Shown in pieces: positions 50,348 to 59,197 of a DNA stretch of 64,000 nt. Both the position numbers and the translations under genes were made by a program. The notes beneath the pieces were generated by a model, which saw nothing but the letters and a program-made list of their open reading frames with translations, made no database searches and was not told the origin of the DNA. Source of the stretch: JAADHX01 sp964569385 (GTDB taxonomy: Bacteria; Actinomycetota; Acidimicrobiia; Acidimicrobiales; Poriferisodalaceae); the NCBI GenBank assembly GCA_964569385.1, contig CAZMUM010000007.1, positions 1 to 64,000 on the forward strand, written 5' to 3'. Numbering within the stretch: the stretch's first letter is position 1; each line of letters starts with the position of its first letter.

Positions 50348-50986
50348 CTAGTTCCGGGGCGCCACGATTCGGAGGCCGACGCCGCGCCGGTTTTCTAGAT
50401 ACTCTCCGTGCAGTTGGTACGGGCGTATACGCATTCGAATCCGCTTGACCAACGCGTCTACGGCCTCGGCGCTAACACCCTCGGCGGCGACATCGGCCCA
50501 AACCCGATCGACTACATCGTTACGAGATACGAACTCGCCTTCGGTCATCATTAAGAGCTGGACTAGCGATAGCTGACGGGGCGATAACGGCGGATCGAGC
50601 CGCTGCGCATCGACCCACACAGCGTCGTTGGTTGGGTCGATCCAAACCCCAGCCAAACGCCCGATGGCGGGTGCCAACGGAGTGGCTTGCGGGTCACAAA
50701 ACTGCAGCGCCACTGATCCGGCCAAGACCAACTCATCTCCATCACGAACAGGTTCTGGCTCGACCCCCAAAGGGCGGCCGTTTAGATGAGTACCGTTGGT
50801 GCTGGCGAGATCGCGAACCGTGAAACCGTGTGGGGTCGCGTCGAACTCGAGGTGACGTCGAGAGACTGCCGCAGCGTGGAGGCCAATAGTCGAAGTTGAT
50901 GTACGACCGAGAACCACCGGCAGGGTCCGCAGTTCGAAACCGCGCCCGCTGCCTCCGGCATTGCGTAGGGAAGGCCCCTCGGTCAT
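50348..50986 (-). CDS. FHA domain fused to an OmpR-type winged-helix domain
   Basis: 212 residues. FHA domain (about 15-95): LGRTSTST with phosphothreonine-binding Arg28, AVSRRHLEF, and DLASTNGTHLNG. The C-terminal 90 residues are a winged helix of the OmpR/PhoB type (PPLSPRQLSLVQLLM, then SAEAVDALVKRIRMRI and ENRRGVGLRI). This order, FHA then DNA-binding, is the reverse of EmbR. ATG 50986 overlaps the stop of the kinase gene (ATGA), so it probably binds phosphothreonine made by that kinase and regulates transcription. Confidence 0.85.
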   Translation of the reverse strand: MTEGPSLRNAGGSGRGFELRTLPVVLGRTSTSTIGLHAAAVSRRHLEFDATPHGFTVRDLASTNGTHLNGRPLGVEPEPVRDGDELVLAGSVALQFCDPQATPLAPAIGRLAGVWIDPTNDAVWVDAQRLDPPLSPRQLSLVQLLMMTEGEFVSRNDVVDRVWADVAAEGVSAEAVDALVKRIRMRIRPYQLHGEYLENRRGVGLRIVAPRN

Positions 50987-52434
50987 GGGGTGCACGCCCG
51001 ATCGGCGAACAATATGTCATCGATAGTGGCAACTCCGCCAGCTTCGGTACGTAGATGAGGAACCGCGAAAGCGGCACGGACCGGCGCAATCGCAGTGATT
51101 CCGAATCGGCCTTGGTCGCCAGGAGATAGATCCAGACGGGCATCGCTGGCGTCGTCGCCGAGAGGCTCAAAAGCTCCGTCGAGAAATGTAATGGTCAGGT
51201 TGGAACCAACGGCGTCTTCGGCCACGTCGACCCAAGCCGAGAACTGATAGGACGCCCCAGGTGTAACTGGGAGAGCCTCACCGTACAGACCATGGGTAAT
51301 CCCCGAGAGTTGGAGGCCGTTGGTACCACCGAAACCGACATCTGACAGGACGGTTCCGGTATCGGCGGGCTCAGCGAAGTAGTTGTCGAGCTGACCGCCA
51401 GCATCGAAAGTTGGAATGGTGACGATGTTGCATGACGATTCCACTAACGGATCGGTACCCGACGATGGTTGGCGCAACAGCAACGCCAGCCCGACTAGCA
51501 GAACAACAACGAACGCCAAGGCTGCGCCGGCAAGTACATAACGGTTGGGTGCCGCGCCTGAGTGCGGCTGCCCCGACGGGCCGAGGTCGACCCCAGACGT
51601 CGGATCGAGTCCAGAGTTGGCTGGTTCCCCAATGGCGGCGATGAACGCCGCCGCGGTGCCGAATCGGTCTTCGGGAGGTTTGCTCAGAGCACGGCTGAGC
51701 GCCGATTCAACAGCACCGACCAGCCCAGGTACACGTTCCGACGCCGGTATCACCGTGGCATTCAGGTGCTGTTGCAGAACTGCCATCGGCTCGTCGGCCA
51801 CGGCCGGGAATGGCCCAGATCCAGTCATCGTCTCGTAGGCGATTGCTGCCAGAGAGTATTGGTCGGAGTGTCCGACTTCAGGGCGACCGTGCGCTACTTC
51901 GGGAGCAAGGTACCGCGGTGTCCCAATCACTCCTGGTTCGGCAGTTTCGTTTGGCGAAATTGCGGGCCGGCTCATGCCAAGATCGACAACAACAGCCCGA
52001 TCACTCACGTCGACGACGATGTTCGATGGGCTCAGATCACCGTGAACCAAACCAGCCGAAGCCAAATGGTCGAGCGCCGCCGCCACCGGTGTCAGGATTC
52101 TCACTGCGCGATCTATGGGAAGTGGCCCCTCAGTTCGGAGCAAGTGGCCAAGAGTGCGGCCCTCGACCCAGCGGGTTGCTACCCACGGAACCGAATCGTG
52201 ATCGCCGTGGCCCACAACTGTGGCCAGTCCAGAATGCGGATGACGTTCGAGCAGGCGGTACTCGTTCTCGCGAAGCTGTTGGCTCCGTACTGCGGGGCCA
52301 ACAAGCAGCTTTAGGGCAACGCGTTCTTGTGAGTCGACGTGCCTGGCCCGAAACACGACAGACGTCGAACCTCTGGCTACCAACTCCTCAAGTTGATAGG
52401 CGCCAACGTGGTCGCCTGGCTTCGGGTCGGTCAC
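50983..52434 (-). CDS. Membrane Ser/Thr protein kinase
   Basis: 483 residues: a cytoplasmic Hanks-type kinase (about 10-270), a membrane helix (about 299-320) and an outer beta-rich domain of about 150 residues resembling a carbohydrate-binding module (GASYQFSAWVDVAED). Invariant Lys42 in VALKLLVG, the catalytic loop HGDLSPSNIVV (131-141; HGD instead of HRD), DLG (151-153) instead of DFG, and GTPRYLAPE are present. HGD and DLG occur in active bacterial kinases. The outer domain suggests it senses a polysaccharide, which fits the GH44 gene 70 bases upstream. Confidence 0.9.
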   Translation of the reverse strand: MTDPKPGDHVGAYQLEELVARGSTSVVFRARHVDSQERVALKLLVGPAVRSQQLRENEYRLLERHPHSGLATVVGHGDHDSVPWVATRWVEGRTLGHLLRTEGPLPIDRAVRILTPVAAALDHLASAGLVHGDLSPSNIVVDVSDRAVVVDLGMSRPAISPNETAEPGVIGTPRYLAPEVAHGRPEVGHSDQYSLAAIAYETMTGSGPFPAVADEPMAVLQQHLNATVIPASERVPGLVGAVESALSRALSKPPEDRFGTAAAFIAAIGEPANSGLDPTSGVDLGPSGQPHSGAAPNRYVLAGAALAFVVVLLVGLALLLRQPSSGTDPLVESSCNIVTIPTFDAGGQLDNYFAEPADTGTVLSDVGFGGTNGLQLSGITHGLYGEALPVTPGASYQFSAWVDVAEDAVGSNLTITFLDGAFEPLGDDASDARLDLSPGDQGRFGITAIAPVRAAFAVPHLRTEAGGVATIDDILFADRACTP

Positions 52435-52506
52435 AGACCCCTATTGAAGCGTCCCTAGTGAACATTCGTCGCGACCCCGAGGTTTTCGGTTCCGGAGCGA
52501 GGGCCG

Positions 52507-54330
52507 TTAACTGGTGCTGATCACGATGAGGCTGATGGACATCGCCGCAAAGTTGCCTGCGACCGAACCAGCGACTTCTGCCTGGCCAAGGTTCTGGATG
52601 CGGCCTAGGTCTGACTCGTCGTATCGATAGGTCGTGGCCAAGCCGACTAACCCATCGAGGTCGACCTGGGTGCTGATCGGTGTGTTGGTTTTGTTGATGA
52701 TCATCAAGGTGACGGCCCCGTCTTGGCTCCGTCGGGCAGCGTAGATGGAGAGCTCGGCCTCGTCATAGGATTCAGCGAAGATGGCCTCATCGCCGAACCT
52801 CTGGCCGGCACTGTCGGCGTTGCGGAACATCCGGAACGCCCAGATTCCGGGTCGGTCGACGTACTCGGCTTCGCCAGGGGTGCTCGGCGGGTCGAGTGGA
52901 TCCCACAACATGGCTCGGTCCACACCTTCACGGCCGAAGATCCCGAGGGCGTCGGCTTGAGCGATCGCACCGTCGATAGTGTCGAGGGACCCAAAGTTGT
53001 ACTCGGTGATGGCTAGGTCGGTACCTGGGTAGTTCTGGTCGATGAGTGATCGCATCCGAGGGATGAGGCCGATGCTCTCGACCCGACCAGGGTTGGTGTC
53101 GTTGCCGACGTTGAGGGCCCACCAGTCGACAGCAATGTACGACGAATCCCACAGGCTACGGGTTGCTTCGACCCGCTGATCGGCTGGGCCCGTTGGGTAG
53201 ACCCGGCCGTCGTAGAAGTGGAGGTCGAGGCCATCGAGTAGACGAACGCCCGCTACCTCGCTGGCGGTCCGCATCGCGGCTAGGTACTCGGCGACGAACG
53301 TCTCGTTCGATCCTGGATACTCAGCCCGGTCGAACTCAGCGCTGGTGCCGAAGAAACTGGTACCACCCCAGAGCACAGGTCCGTACACCGCGGCGGTTGG
53401 ATCTGCCTGCTTTATGGCCGCGGCGTAGGTCTGATTCCGAGAGATGATCTCCTGGCGTTCGGGAGGTAGGTCGAACAGATCGCGATGGGTATCGGCCCAT
53501 AGGTTTGGCTCGTTGCCTAGGGCGTAGCTCTCGACGCCGCCTTCGGCCGCGGTTCCGTGAGTGGCCACCAATTCGGTTATCCAGTTCGCTACGAAGGACT
53601 CGTCGGATGGCACTGAAGTTCGCCATGGATCGGCCGCGAGTCGTTCGCCGTCGCGTGTTCCTGAACCACACTCCAGTGCCGGGTCATCGAAGTGTGACTG
53701 ACTATCGTCTTGCCAACCCGCCGATGAACCTGTGCCGTCAGGGGTCGACACAGCAAACCCGCAGCGCGCCGCGTTGTCGCCTGTTACCCAACCACCTATA
53801 GGTACCTGAAGCTGTGTGGAGACTCCGAAGGAGTTGTTGGTCTGTTCGAACTGATGGTCGGCGTCGGGGTCATCGGTGAACGACATGAAGTACCAGTCGG
53901 CGCCGATCACGCTGGCGTCGTTGGTGTAATTGTAGCGTTCGGCCGAGTTGCCACCCCAGCGATGAACACTGATCTGTAGCTCTTCTAGCAGCGACGCTGG
54001 AGCAAAGTTCATGCCGTATATGTCGTCGTTGATGCTGTGCGGAAACTCGACCGTGTGTACCGAAGTTTCCTTGGTGTACGGATCGGTAGTGCTTCGGTCG
54101 AGAGTTGCACCGCTGTCGAGGTCGATGCGAAGAACGTCGCCATCGAGGGCTGGTCCACGATCGGTAGGGCTGAGCCTTGGTAGCAAGGTGATCGACGGTT
54201 CCGCCGGCCCGGAATCGGTTCCGCTGTCTGAGGACCAGTCGACATAACCTGCAACCGCTGGCAGGCTGGCGGTCAAACCAAATGCAGTCAGTAGCGCTAG
54301 AAACTGGTTGATCAAACTGGCGACGCCCAT
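52507..54330 (-). CDS. Secreted glycoside hydrolase family 44-like protein
   Basis: 607 residues with a signal peptide (about 1-28). The GH44 pattern is clear: IYGMNFAPASLLEELQIS, RWGGNSAERYNY (124-135), a VESYALGNEPNLW acid/base Glu (274) and LAITEYNFGS nucleophile Glu (443). A C-terminal beta domain ends the protein. GH44 enzymes are endoglucanases/xyloglucanases. It lies upstream of the kinase and FHA-wHTH genes on the same strand, 72 bases apart, which suggests linked control. ATG 54330 is used. Confidence 0.85.
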   Translation of the reverse strand: MGVASLINQFLALLTAFGLTASLPAVAGYVDWSSDSGTDSGPAEPSITLLPRLSPTDRGPALDGDVLRIDLDSGATLDRSTTDPYTKETSVHTVEFPHSINDDIYGMNFAPASLLEELQISVHRWGGNSAERYNYTNDASVIGADWYFMSFTDDPDADHQFEQTNNSFGVSTQLQVPIGGWVTGDNAARCGFAVSTPDGTGSSAGWQDDSQSHFDDPALECGSGTRDGERLAADPWRTSVPSDESFVANWITELVATHGTAAEGGVESYALGNEPNLWADTHRDLFDLPPERQEIISRNQTYAAAIKQADPTAAVYGPVLWGGTSFFGTSAEFDRAEYPGSNETFVAEYLAAMRTASEVAGVRLLDGLDLHFYDGRVYPTGPADQRVEATRSLWDSSYIAVDWWALNVGNDTNPGRVESIGLIPRMRSLIDQNYPGTDLAITEYNFGSLDTIDGAIAQADALGIFGREGVDRAMLWDPLDPPSTPGEAEYVDRPGIWAFRMFRNADSAGQRFGDEAIFAESYDEAELSIYAARRSQDGAVTLMIINKTNTPISTQVDLDGLVGLATTYRYDESDLGRIQNLGQAEVAGSVAGNFAAMSISLIVISTS

Positions 54331-54501
54331 GGCTCATCCTTCGTTGTCGGTACTTCCAACGGTACGAAGAGGGCGACGCCCAAAGTGGACGCCAACCGGG
54401 CGCTAACCGGGCGAGTCCGAGTCGGCCGGGATTGGTTTGCAGGTCCCTTGTACAAACAGATCTGGCTCGAGCCGCGACAAGAAGACGATCCAAACTTCTC
54501 G

Positions 54502-55374
54502 TTACTGACTGCCGTGCAGTTCGGCCACATGATCGAACGTTCCTGGTGCCGCGATCGGTCCAGTCCAGGTGAGACCCGACGTGCTTACGACGACGGTTTC
54601 GCCGGGTGCGGCGCCCGTCAGACGTTGAGAAAGGGTGACCGATGGCGCCGTGAGGACCGAGGGTGATGTCGTCCTAGTAGAGGACCCATACAGGCGCTTC
54701 AGGTCGACATCTAGTTCGTTGCCGCCATCGCAGAACGTGGCACTGACCGGGCGTCGTAGCAGTCGGATCGCCGCCAGTGATACCAAGACGCAGATCGGAC
54801 CAGCGGTACCAAGGCTGACCACCCGTTCGATCGTACTTACGTCCCCGACAACCGCGGCGATGGTCACCAAGGCGGCACCAATCGCGACGAGCGCTAGCAG
54901 CCCGATGTTGGTTATCTGCCGCAGCTGGTCATGGCTAACCGTGAGCGGAGTTGGAGCCGCGCTGTCGGCCCGTTGCCGCGATCGAACCACGGCATCGAGT
55001 TCGCGTACAAGCGCTGCTGAGGTTTTCCAATCCTGATCGAAAAGACTGAACCGGCCCGTTGTCGCTTCAACGACTGCACCACGCCGGGTTAACCCAAACC
55101 AGGACACATCGTCCAGGTCGACTATGTCGGTAGAACCTGATCGCTCGATACGTAGCACTTCAGGCGTCAACGTAACGCTAATGACGTTCGACCAGGCGGC
55201 TCGTCCTGCTTCGATCGAGCCCCAAAGCCACAGCGGCGACAGCACTATTCCAACGGGTCGGCCAAGCACGGCGAACATCGTCACGCTGACCAGCATTGCC
55301 AAACCGTTGAACAAGGCAACGAACGCGGTTGCGGTGCGGACCGTTTGGTTCGCCTCGAAGTGGCGCTCGGTCAC
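54502..55374 (-). CDS. Membrane protein with PH-like segments
   Basis: 290 residues with about four membrane helices in two pairs (about 17-53 and 155-205). Between the pairs is a domain with VTLTPEVLRIERSGSTDIVDLDDVSWF and TTGRFSLFDQDW, like a bacterial PH/bPH2 domain; the C-terminal part may be another. Function unknown. GTG 55374 overlaps the stop of the HerA-like gene by four bases (GTGA), so the two are co-translated. Confidence 0.7.
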   Translation of the reverse strand: MTERHFEANQTVRTATAFVALFNGLAMLVSVTMFAVLGRPVGIVLSPLWLWGSIEAGRAAWSNVISVTLTPEVLRIERSGSTDIVDLDDVSWFGLTRRGAVVEATTGRFSLFDQDWKTSAALVRELDAVVRSRQRADSAAPTPLTVSHDQLRQITNIGLLALVAIGAALVTIAAVVGDVSTIERVVSLGTAGPICVLVSLAAIRLLRRPVSATFCDGGNELDVDLKRLYGSSTRTTSPSVLTAPSVTLSQRLTGAAPGETVVVSTSGLTWTGPIAAPGTFDHVAELHGSQ

Positions 55375-57803
55375 CTATTGACCGGTAACCAGGCGAGCAC
55401 GATCTCGTCGACCGCGATGTCGGTCTTTTCGAGGCCGATCTCTTTGAGTGTGATGTTCTCGGCTTTGGTTTCCCATGCGGCGGTGATGTCGTTTAGATCG
55501 TCGGCGAGGTCGTCCTCGAGTGCCCGAATTTTCTCGACTGCACCTTCGACACGATTCTCTTGGCTACGAAGCCGTTGACCGGCCTTGGTGCTCTGCGATC
55601 GCCGACGACCAAGGCCGCCAAGTTTCCCAGCCATGCTCCGCGACTTCTTGCGGCCGCCGAGGAACACCGAAAGCAGACTGCCTGCGCCCGACAGAAGTTC
55701 GTTGCGCTTGCGGTCAGACGCGTCGGACTCGATCTCGCGGTAGCGGTCTTCGGCCTTGGCCAATGCCAACTCGGCCCGATCGAGCTTCGAGTCGTACTTG
55801 TCTCGCAACTTGGCGGCGTCGATGTCGGCCTTGTCGTTGGCGACGTTGAGACACCGCCGTGAGAACTGCTCGGCGGTCTCGCCGGGGCGACCGTAGATGC
55901 CGATGTCGGTGTTGGCCAACAGGTCTACGCTCAAGTTTCGATGTAGGTGGCTCTTGAGAGCCGTTCCGTATTTCGAGAAGTACGTCTTGAGGTCAATGCG
56001 TGCATCGGTGATGGCATATATGGCGTTGTCGGGTGCGTCGCTGCGAAGGTCGCGATCGTCGTAATCGACCACTAGTGCGTTCTCGGGGTCGGGGAATCCG
56101 GTGATGGGGTGCAGGATTGACTCGAACTCCTCCGTTTGGCGAAGGCCTGACTTCTCGTCGTCGAACAACAGATTCACCCTGGCCACCAGTGCTGGTTCGA
56201 ATCGTGTGCCGCGGCTGTCGGCTCCGGCCTCGCGAGCCCACGGCGCGGCAGGGTCGATGTAGGCCACGCGCGTCCCGGTTGCCGACTCCGGTATGACATC
56301 GGTCTCGTCGTCGGCCAACTTTGGGGCTGCTGGTTCCGGTGGCGGTGTTGCAGCAACAGTCTCGTCGCCGCTTGAGCCCGGCGACGAGACTGTCGATACC
56401 GCGGCTGTGCTGGTGGGGACGTCTTGAGTGGCTGCGATGCGTTCGATCTGTTCGCGGTTGAGTGGGCCAGCCAGATACGACATGACCCAGCGGGTGTTGA
56501 ACACCTTGGGTTGGTTGGCCCGTGTTTCGTGAAGGACGAATGTCCTCTTGGGCAAGCCGCTTATGGTGTCGGTTAGCTCCTTCACATCTACGTCGCCGCT
56601 GGCTGCGGTCAGCCCGTCGAGCAGGCGTTTCTTGTCGCGTTCGGTTTGCAGGCGACCGATGAGCCAGGTACCAGTGTTCGACAGCGCTTTGTAGTCGAGG
56701 TCGACAGGGTTTTGCGTCGAGAGCACAACACCGACACCAAAGGCTCGGGCCTGTTTCAACAAGGTGAGCAGTGGTCGCTTCGATGGAGGTTCCGCGGTTG
56801 GTGGCAAGAACCCGAACACTTCGTCCATGTAGAGCAGGAGGCGCAGGCCGCCGCTGCCAGATTGAGCGCGCATCCAGGTGATCAGCTTCGACAAGATGAG
56901 CGTCACCACAAACTGCCGTTCCTGGTCCGACAGGTGCGAGAGGGTGATTACGGCGCAGCGGGGACGCCCGTCGTCGGTGCGGGTGATGGCGTCGATGTCG
57001 ATGGGTGGGCCTTCGGTCCACGCCGCAAAGGATGGCGATGCAATCACTCCGTTTAGTCGCATGGCTAGCTTCATGCGGTCGTCTGGTGGGAAGAACTGGT
57101 CGATCTCGAACACGCCGAGTTTGCGCATAGGCGGAGACAAAACTTGCCCGACAAGCCCGGCGAGGTCGAGGTCGCGCCCGTCGGTCCATGAGTCCTCGAT
57201 GATGTTGGACAACAAGATGTGTTCGCGGCTCGACAATGGGTCGGCCTTGATGTCGACCAACGTCAGGAGGCTGGTGACGAAGCCTTCGATTTCGTCGCGA
57301 ATGGTTTCGAGATCGGTGGTGTCGGCTGGGGCTCGCAACGATCCGATCACGTTCATTGGTGAGCCCGCCGATGAACCGGGCGTGTAGATGGTTACCGGGG
57401 CCTGGCGTAGAGCGGAGATTCGGCTCGGATCGACGCCCCAGTCGGCCAGTCCGTTGCGCCACAGGTCGGCTGTCGCGGCAGCTTGTTCGGGAAGTGTTTT
57501 GCCTGCCGCTTTGGCAGCATCGGCGGAGACCCATGGTTGAAAGTCGGCGGGCGCGAGGTCGGGGAAGGTGAGGGCCAGATTGCCCATGTCGCCTTTAGGG
57601 TCGAGCACGATCGTTGGCACGCCAGAGAGAAGAGCCTCTTCGATTAGGTCGACACCCAGACCGGTCTTACCACTGCCGGTCATTCCCACAATGACGCCGT
57701 GTGTGGTGAGATGGTCTGCGTCGTATAGCACTGGCTCGCCGGTACGACCTTCGTCGCCAACTACTTCACCTAGATAGAACGATCCACGGGGTACTTCAAC
57801 CAT
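55371..57803 (-). CDS. HerA-like ATPase (DUF853-type)
   Basis: 810 residues. The ATPase core has Walker A GMTGSGKTGL (about 40-49), a following IVLDPKGDMGNL, Walker B LLYMDEVFGFLPPT (about 325) and the S-T-Q-N-P-V-D-L sensor (VVLSTQNPVDLDY). Residues about 460-540 are a disordered linker; the C-terminal third contains a coiled coil (about 660-790, ELALAKAEDRYREIE). Relatives are DNA translocases or conjugation-type ATPases, but this subfamily's role is unclear. ATG 57803 overlaps the start of the divergent SpoU gene. Confidence 0.88.
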   Translation of the reverse strand: MVEVPRGSFYLGEVVGDEGRTGEPVLYDADHLTTHGVIVGMTGSGKTGLGVDLIEEALLSGVPTIVLDPKGDMGNLALTFPDLAPADFQPWVSADAAKAAGKTLPEQAAATADLWRNGLADWGVDPSRISALRQAPVTIYTPGSSAGSPMNVIGSLRAPADTTDLETIRDEIEGFVTSLLTLVDIKADPLSSREHILLSNIIEDSWTDGRDLDLAGLVGQVLSPPMRKLGVFEIDQFFPPDDRMKLAMRLNGVIASPSFAAWTEGPPIDIDAITRTDDGRPRCAVITLSHLSDQERQFVVTLILSKLITWMRAQSGSGGLRLLLYMDEVFGFLPPTAEPPSKRPLLTLLKQARAFGVGVVLSTQNPVDLDYKALSNTGTWLIGRLQTERDKKRLLDGLTAASGDVDVKELTDTISGLPKRTFVLHETRANQPKVFNTRWVMSYLAGPLNREQIERIAATQDVPTSTAAVSTVSSPGSSGDETVAATPPPEPAAPKLADDETDVIPESATGTRVAYIDPAAPWAREAGADSRGTRFEPALVARVNLLFDDEKSGLRQTEEFESILHPITGFPDPENALVVDYDDRDLRSDAPDNAIYAITDARIDLKTYFSKYGTALKSHLHRNLSVDLLANTDIGIYGRPGETAEQFSRRCLNVANDKADIDAAKLRDKYDSKLDRAELALAKAEDRYREIESDASDRKRNELLSGAGSLLSVFLGGRKKSRSMAGKLGGLGRRRSQSTKAGQRLRSQENRVEGAVEKIRALEDDLADDLNDITAAWETKAENITLKEIGLEKTDIAVDEIVLAWLPVNR

Positions 57804-58992
57804 GGCAGAGAGCGTAGACCCACAGGTTGGGGAGAGCGCCGAAGTGGCGTCGGCGCCAGTTGAACCCAGCGCCGAAGTGGCGTCGACGCAATTGGGGGAG
57901 AGCGCCGAAGTGGCGTCGGCGCAAGTTCAGGTCAGAACGGTTGGTGTGGGGCCTTGGGCGGGGGAGTGGCCGGACGACGAGCGGTTAGATCCCGAACTGT
58001 TGCGGGATGGCGATCGCCGCAATGTTGTCGACAAATATCGGTATTGGCGCCACGATGCCATCGTGGCTGACCTCGATGGCCGTAGGCACCCGTTTCATGT
58101 TGCGGTCGAAAACTGGGAGCACGACTTCAACATCGGCACCGTCGTTCGCAATGCCAACGCCTTCTTGGCCGCTGAGGTGCACATTGTTGGGAAGCGAAAG
58201 TGGAATCGACGCGGCGCGATGGTGACCGATCGTTACCAGCACGTTTCTCATCACCCCCAAGTTGCTGGTTTCGTCGAACATTGTCGCGCCCGTGGTTTGT
58301 CTGTAATCGGCGTCGACAACTTGCCTGGGTCGGTACCCATTGAGTCTTTCGATTTCCCTCGAGAGTGTGTATTGGTGTTCGGGCAAGAGGGACCTGGGCT
58401 CTCGGAGCAGGTTCGCGAGGCCGCAGATGCTGTGGTCTCGATTAGTCAGTTCGGTTCGACCCGGTCGATCAATGCGGGTGTTGCCAGTGGCGTTGCTATG
58501 CATTCGTGGATCCGGCAGCATGGCCGCACCGCGGACGTCGTCGATGAAGCACGCTCAACTCTTGGCGATGTCGTGTCGGCGCTCGATCTCAGTCCGCTGC
58601 CTGGCGAGGGCGGGTTCTTCCGAAGAACGCACTTCGACGCGAGAGGCTCGGTTATTTTGTATTGCATCGGTGGGGCCCACGTATCGAAGATGCACCGGCT
58701 GACGAGCCCCGAGACCTGGTACCACCACTCGGGGGCCACCGTCGAGTTACTGGTGATCGACGAGGAATCTGCGACAACAGTTGTGTTGGGTCCCGACCGA
58801 GAAGCCGGCGAGCTTCCACACTTCACAGTTAAGGCCGACGCGTGGCAGGGGGCGGTTAGCCATGGATCGTGGTCGGTGTTGTCGACCTCGATGGCACCTC
58901 GTTTCGAACCGGGAATGATTGAACTTGGCGCTGTTGAAGCCTTGATTGTCGGCCATCCCGATGTCGAAGACTTGATACGGTGCCGAACGTGA
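57802..58992 (+). CDS. SpoU-family RNA methyltransferase fused to a cupin_5 domain
   Basis: Up to 396 residues. Residues 10-42 hold three in-frame copies of SAEVAS, likely disordered. The SpoU (TrmH-type) domain has motif 1 NIGTVVRNANAF (110-121), motif 2 LVFGQEGPGLS (191-201) and motif 3 SQFGSTRSINAGVASGVAM (215-233), all intact, so 2'-O-ribose methylation of tRNA or rRNA is expected. Residues 262-370 match the cupin_5/DUF985 fold (GEGGFFRRTHFD, MHRLTSPETWYHHSG, DAWQGAVSHGSWSVLSTSMA). The ATG overlaps the divergent HerA start; GTG codons in the repeat are alternatives. Confidence 0.85.
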   Translation: MAESVDPQVGESAEVASAPVEPSAEVASTQLGESAEVASAQVQVRTVGVGPWAGEWPDDERLDPELLRDGDRRNVVDKYRYWRHDAIVADLDGRRHPFHVAVENWEHDFNIGTVVRNANAFLAAEVHIVGKRKWNRRGAMVTDRYQHVSHHPQVAGFVEHCRARGLSVIGVDNLPGSVPIESFDFPRECVLVFGQEGPGLSEQVREAADAVVSISQFGSTRSINAGVASGVAMHSWIRQHGRTADVVDEARSTLGDVVSALDLSPLPGEGGFFRRTHFDARGSVILYCIGGAHVSKMHRLTSPETWYHHSGATVELLVIDEESATTVVLGPDREAGELPHFTVKADAWQGAVSHGSWSVLSTSMAPRFEPGMIELGAVEALIVGHPDVEDLIRCRT

Positions 58993-59157
58993 ACGCGTCT
59001 GAGAGGGTCGGCTCCAGGTAACAGATCGAGGACAACTAGATGACACAATGGAGTGCCACTAGCGAAATTGTCCGATCGCCTCTAGGGTTTCTTGGTCAAA
59101 CCACAACGGCGCGCGTTCTGCTCGCCGTTACTTAGGCGGCGGATGTCGCCCGAACAA

Positions 59158-59175
59158 CTGCGGAAACGTCCGCAG
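59158..59175 (+). promoter_or_regulatory. Short hairpin in the leader of the BMP importer genes
   Basis: CTGCGGA-AACG-TCCGCAG, a perfect 7-bp stem 22 bases before the start codon. It could be an operator or an mRNA hairpin. Nothing else in the 205-base upstream region was identified. Confidence 0.35.
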
Positions 59176-59197
59176 TCTTAAGTATTGAGAGGGATCC

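Noticed and set aside
55993..57534. 513-codon minus-strand frame inside the HerA-like gene
   Set aside because: It is the +1 shadow of a GC-rich gene; its composition is Arg/His/Pro-rich with no domain, while the 810-residue frame has all ATPase motifs.
57830..57930. Three direct repeats with spacers, like a tiny CRISPR
   Set aside because: Repeats are in frame, encode SAEVAS-type peptides, are not palindromic, and no cas genes are present.
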